Of a stretch of 42,312 bases of DNA, positions 41,118-42,312 are shown in pieces. The translations under genes were made by a program, and so were the position numbers. The stretch comes from Reticulitermes lucifugus (lineage: Eukaryota; Arthropoda; Insecta; Blattodea; Rhinotermitidae). The DNA lies in NCBI GenBank assembly GCA_026260175.1, contig JAKCWW010000193.1:10511-52822 (forward strand), written 5' to 3'. The notes under the pieces are model-generated. The model was not told where the DNA came from and did no database searches. It saw only the letters and a list, made by a program, of their open reading frames with translations. Position 1 is the first letter of the stretch. The number at the start of each line of letters is the position of its first letter.

Positions 41118-42257
41118 TACTGTCGTGAGGACTTCCGATCTCACATAACACTACTTATTGCGGCAATCCGAAACACAAGAATACAATGTGTGGGCCACAA
41201 GCGGAGTATTTTAATGTCAAAATAATTGGTACAACCTGTTCAAAAGATTAAGCGCATAATATCTCAAGAGTTCCAAACACGACGTGATGTTAAGTTCGCA
41301 GCTGCCCTGACAATTCCAATCACACATAATTTCCCTATATTTGTTCCTGTGTGGCTTGTCTGTACCTCCCATTCATCAGGTCAGACGCATCTCAGGACAC
41401 CAAAATGTTTGCTTAATTTGATGGTCATGGATTAAATTTTATTCATGTTCTGAAACATGTGGCTAGAATCCGTGGAAAAGCACAGAAGACGACTTTAACG
41501 TCCAGCTCCTCTCAAATCGCGTGGACAATGCAGGCGACTATAATTGATTGGAGACCAAATACGCTAGTTGACCCTTGGTATGGGTATAAGAATTTTTTGC
41601 ACACGTTGCATTCGCATAATTATTAACTCACACGGTGATTTTATGTTATTTAACTGTATGTTACAAAATATATTTGCGTGGCAATGGCGAGGCTGGACGT
41701 GGGAATGAAGCAGGTATTTCTGTCATGTTTTCGTATTTCGTCGTTTTAACTGAAAGGGTCTCATTTCGAATGTCACTGCAGACAAACAACTTTATTTGCA
41801 AAACATACATGTTGTACTAGCGTTTTGTTTCATGAAGTATATCACACAGAATACAAACTAGTATGCTAGACTTTCAAAAGGCTGTTTTCAAGGCCTGATA
41901 TCCTAGTCTGAAATCATAATCCCTGAGTTTCAACCACAAATAGCATTCGTCGCGGTATGGGCTCAAATGTGATCGAACATAAAGCAAAGACGAAACGACC
42001 GTGTTGTTAATTTAGTTACCTTCACTGCTTCGAATATTTTATTTACACTCTTATGTCTCATTTGAGAGGGACACCTGTACGGTTATTTGTGCATCGGAAA
42101 CTAGGAGAAAGGTTCGTATAACTGGTGGTCACCTGTCTATAGCTGTTGTATGTTCATTTCTCTAATATTCTGATAATGGTATGACACATTTCAGATTATT
42201 TGTTTCCTAGACTATGTCACTCATCTGATGTTTTAGAATTAGTAAGGTAATGATAAA
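41118..42257. other. No gene seen
   Basis: The first 110 bases continue an unnamed repeat (ACAATGTGTGGGCCACAAGC then GGAGTATTTTAATGTCAAAA) related to 3475-3515. The rest shows nothing recognisable. Confidence 0.4.
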
Positions 42258-42312
42258 GCCGATCCCAGTGGCCGTGCGGTCTAAGGCGTGGGTCTTCGGC
42301 CGCTCGCTTACT
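42258..42312 (+). repeat. tRNA-derived SINE head, cut by the window end
   Basis: GCCGATCCCAGTGGCCGTGC, GGTCTAAGGCGTGGGTCTTC, GGCCGCTCGCTTACT: nearly the same as 29612-29665 and similar to the head of the SINE at 36310-36376. The B box and body lie beyond the window. Confidence 0.7.

Overview
This is eukaryotic (insect) nuclear DNA, almost all non-coding and AT-leaning. It is packed with decayed transposable elements. The repeat families point to a cockroach or termite (Dictyoptera; the repeats resemble those I remember from Periplaneta and termite assemblies): short repeats whose conceptual translations read FEVLTAV / FWDVTPCSLV, ALFWVITQRRVV and LLEKLxxxxLVKKFPA, several tRNA-derived SINE types, mariner and other DDE transposase remnants, and decayed non-LTR retrotransposons. 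That species assignment rests on memory of repeat families, not on a search.

Only one stretch looks like host coding sequence: a 212-nt exon at 31715-31926 on the minus strand, GC-rich, with a clean acceptor and donor. It encodes the start of the leucine-zipper/coiled-coil region of a group D SOX transcription factor (SoxD: vertebrate Sox5/6/13, Drosophila Sox102F). The HMG box and the glutamine-rich continuation are not in the window. The 31.7 kb to the left is therefore best read as the downstream intron, and the 10.4 kb to the right as the upstream intron, of a very long SoxD gene.

Layout. 0.5-1.9 kb: hAT transposase relic with a ZMYM/TTF-type N-terminus. 2.1-2.5 kb: SINE-like and FEVLTAV repeats. 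2.8-3.0 kb: small Tigger-like MITE with TA target duplication. 3.9-8.0 kb: two copies of a composite repeat (foldback plus ~523-bp body), a SINE, and a mariner relic. 8.8-9.3 kb: long LEKL-type repeat. 10.3-12.5 kb: two promoter-like motif clusters around another repeat. 14.5-16.2 kb: non-LTR reverse transcriptase relic holding a 67-base assembly gap, followed by a DDE transposase relic. 17-21.4 kb: foldback, second LINE C-terminus, SINE. 23-28 kb: low-complexity DNA, a ~530-bp terminal-inverted-repeat element, third copy of the composite repeat, and a degenerate ~145-bp tandem array. 29.6-30.1 kb: SINE head and DDE transposase relic. 31.7 kb: SoxD exon. 32.5-37.1 kb: an exact 124-bp tandem duplication, several SINEs, microsatellites and a hairpin with RFX-like half-sites. 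39.2-39.6 kb: second mariner relic. 40.9-41.1 kb: foldback. 42.3 kb: SINE head cut by the window edge.

Every transposase or reverse transcriptase frame found is broken by stops, frameshifts or lost catalytic residues, so no element here looks autonomous. I found no tRNA, rRNA, CRISPR, phage, virus or bacterial operon, and nothing that qualifies as an undescribed biological system. The most useful items are the SoxD exon, the composite foldback repeat, and the recent exact duplication.
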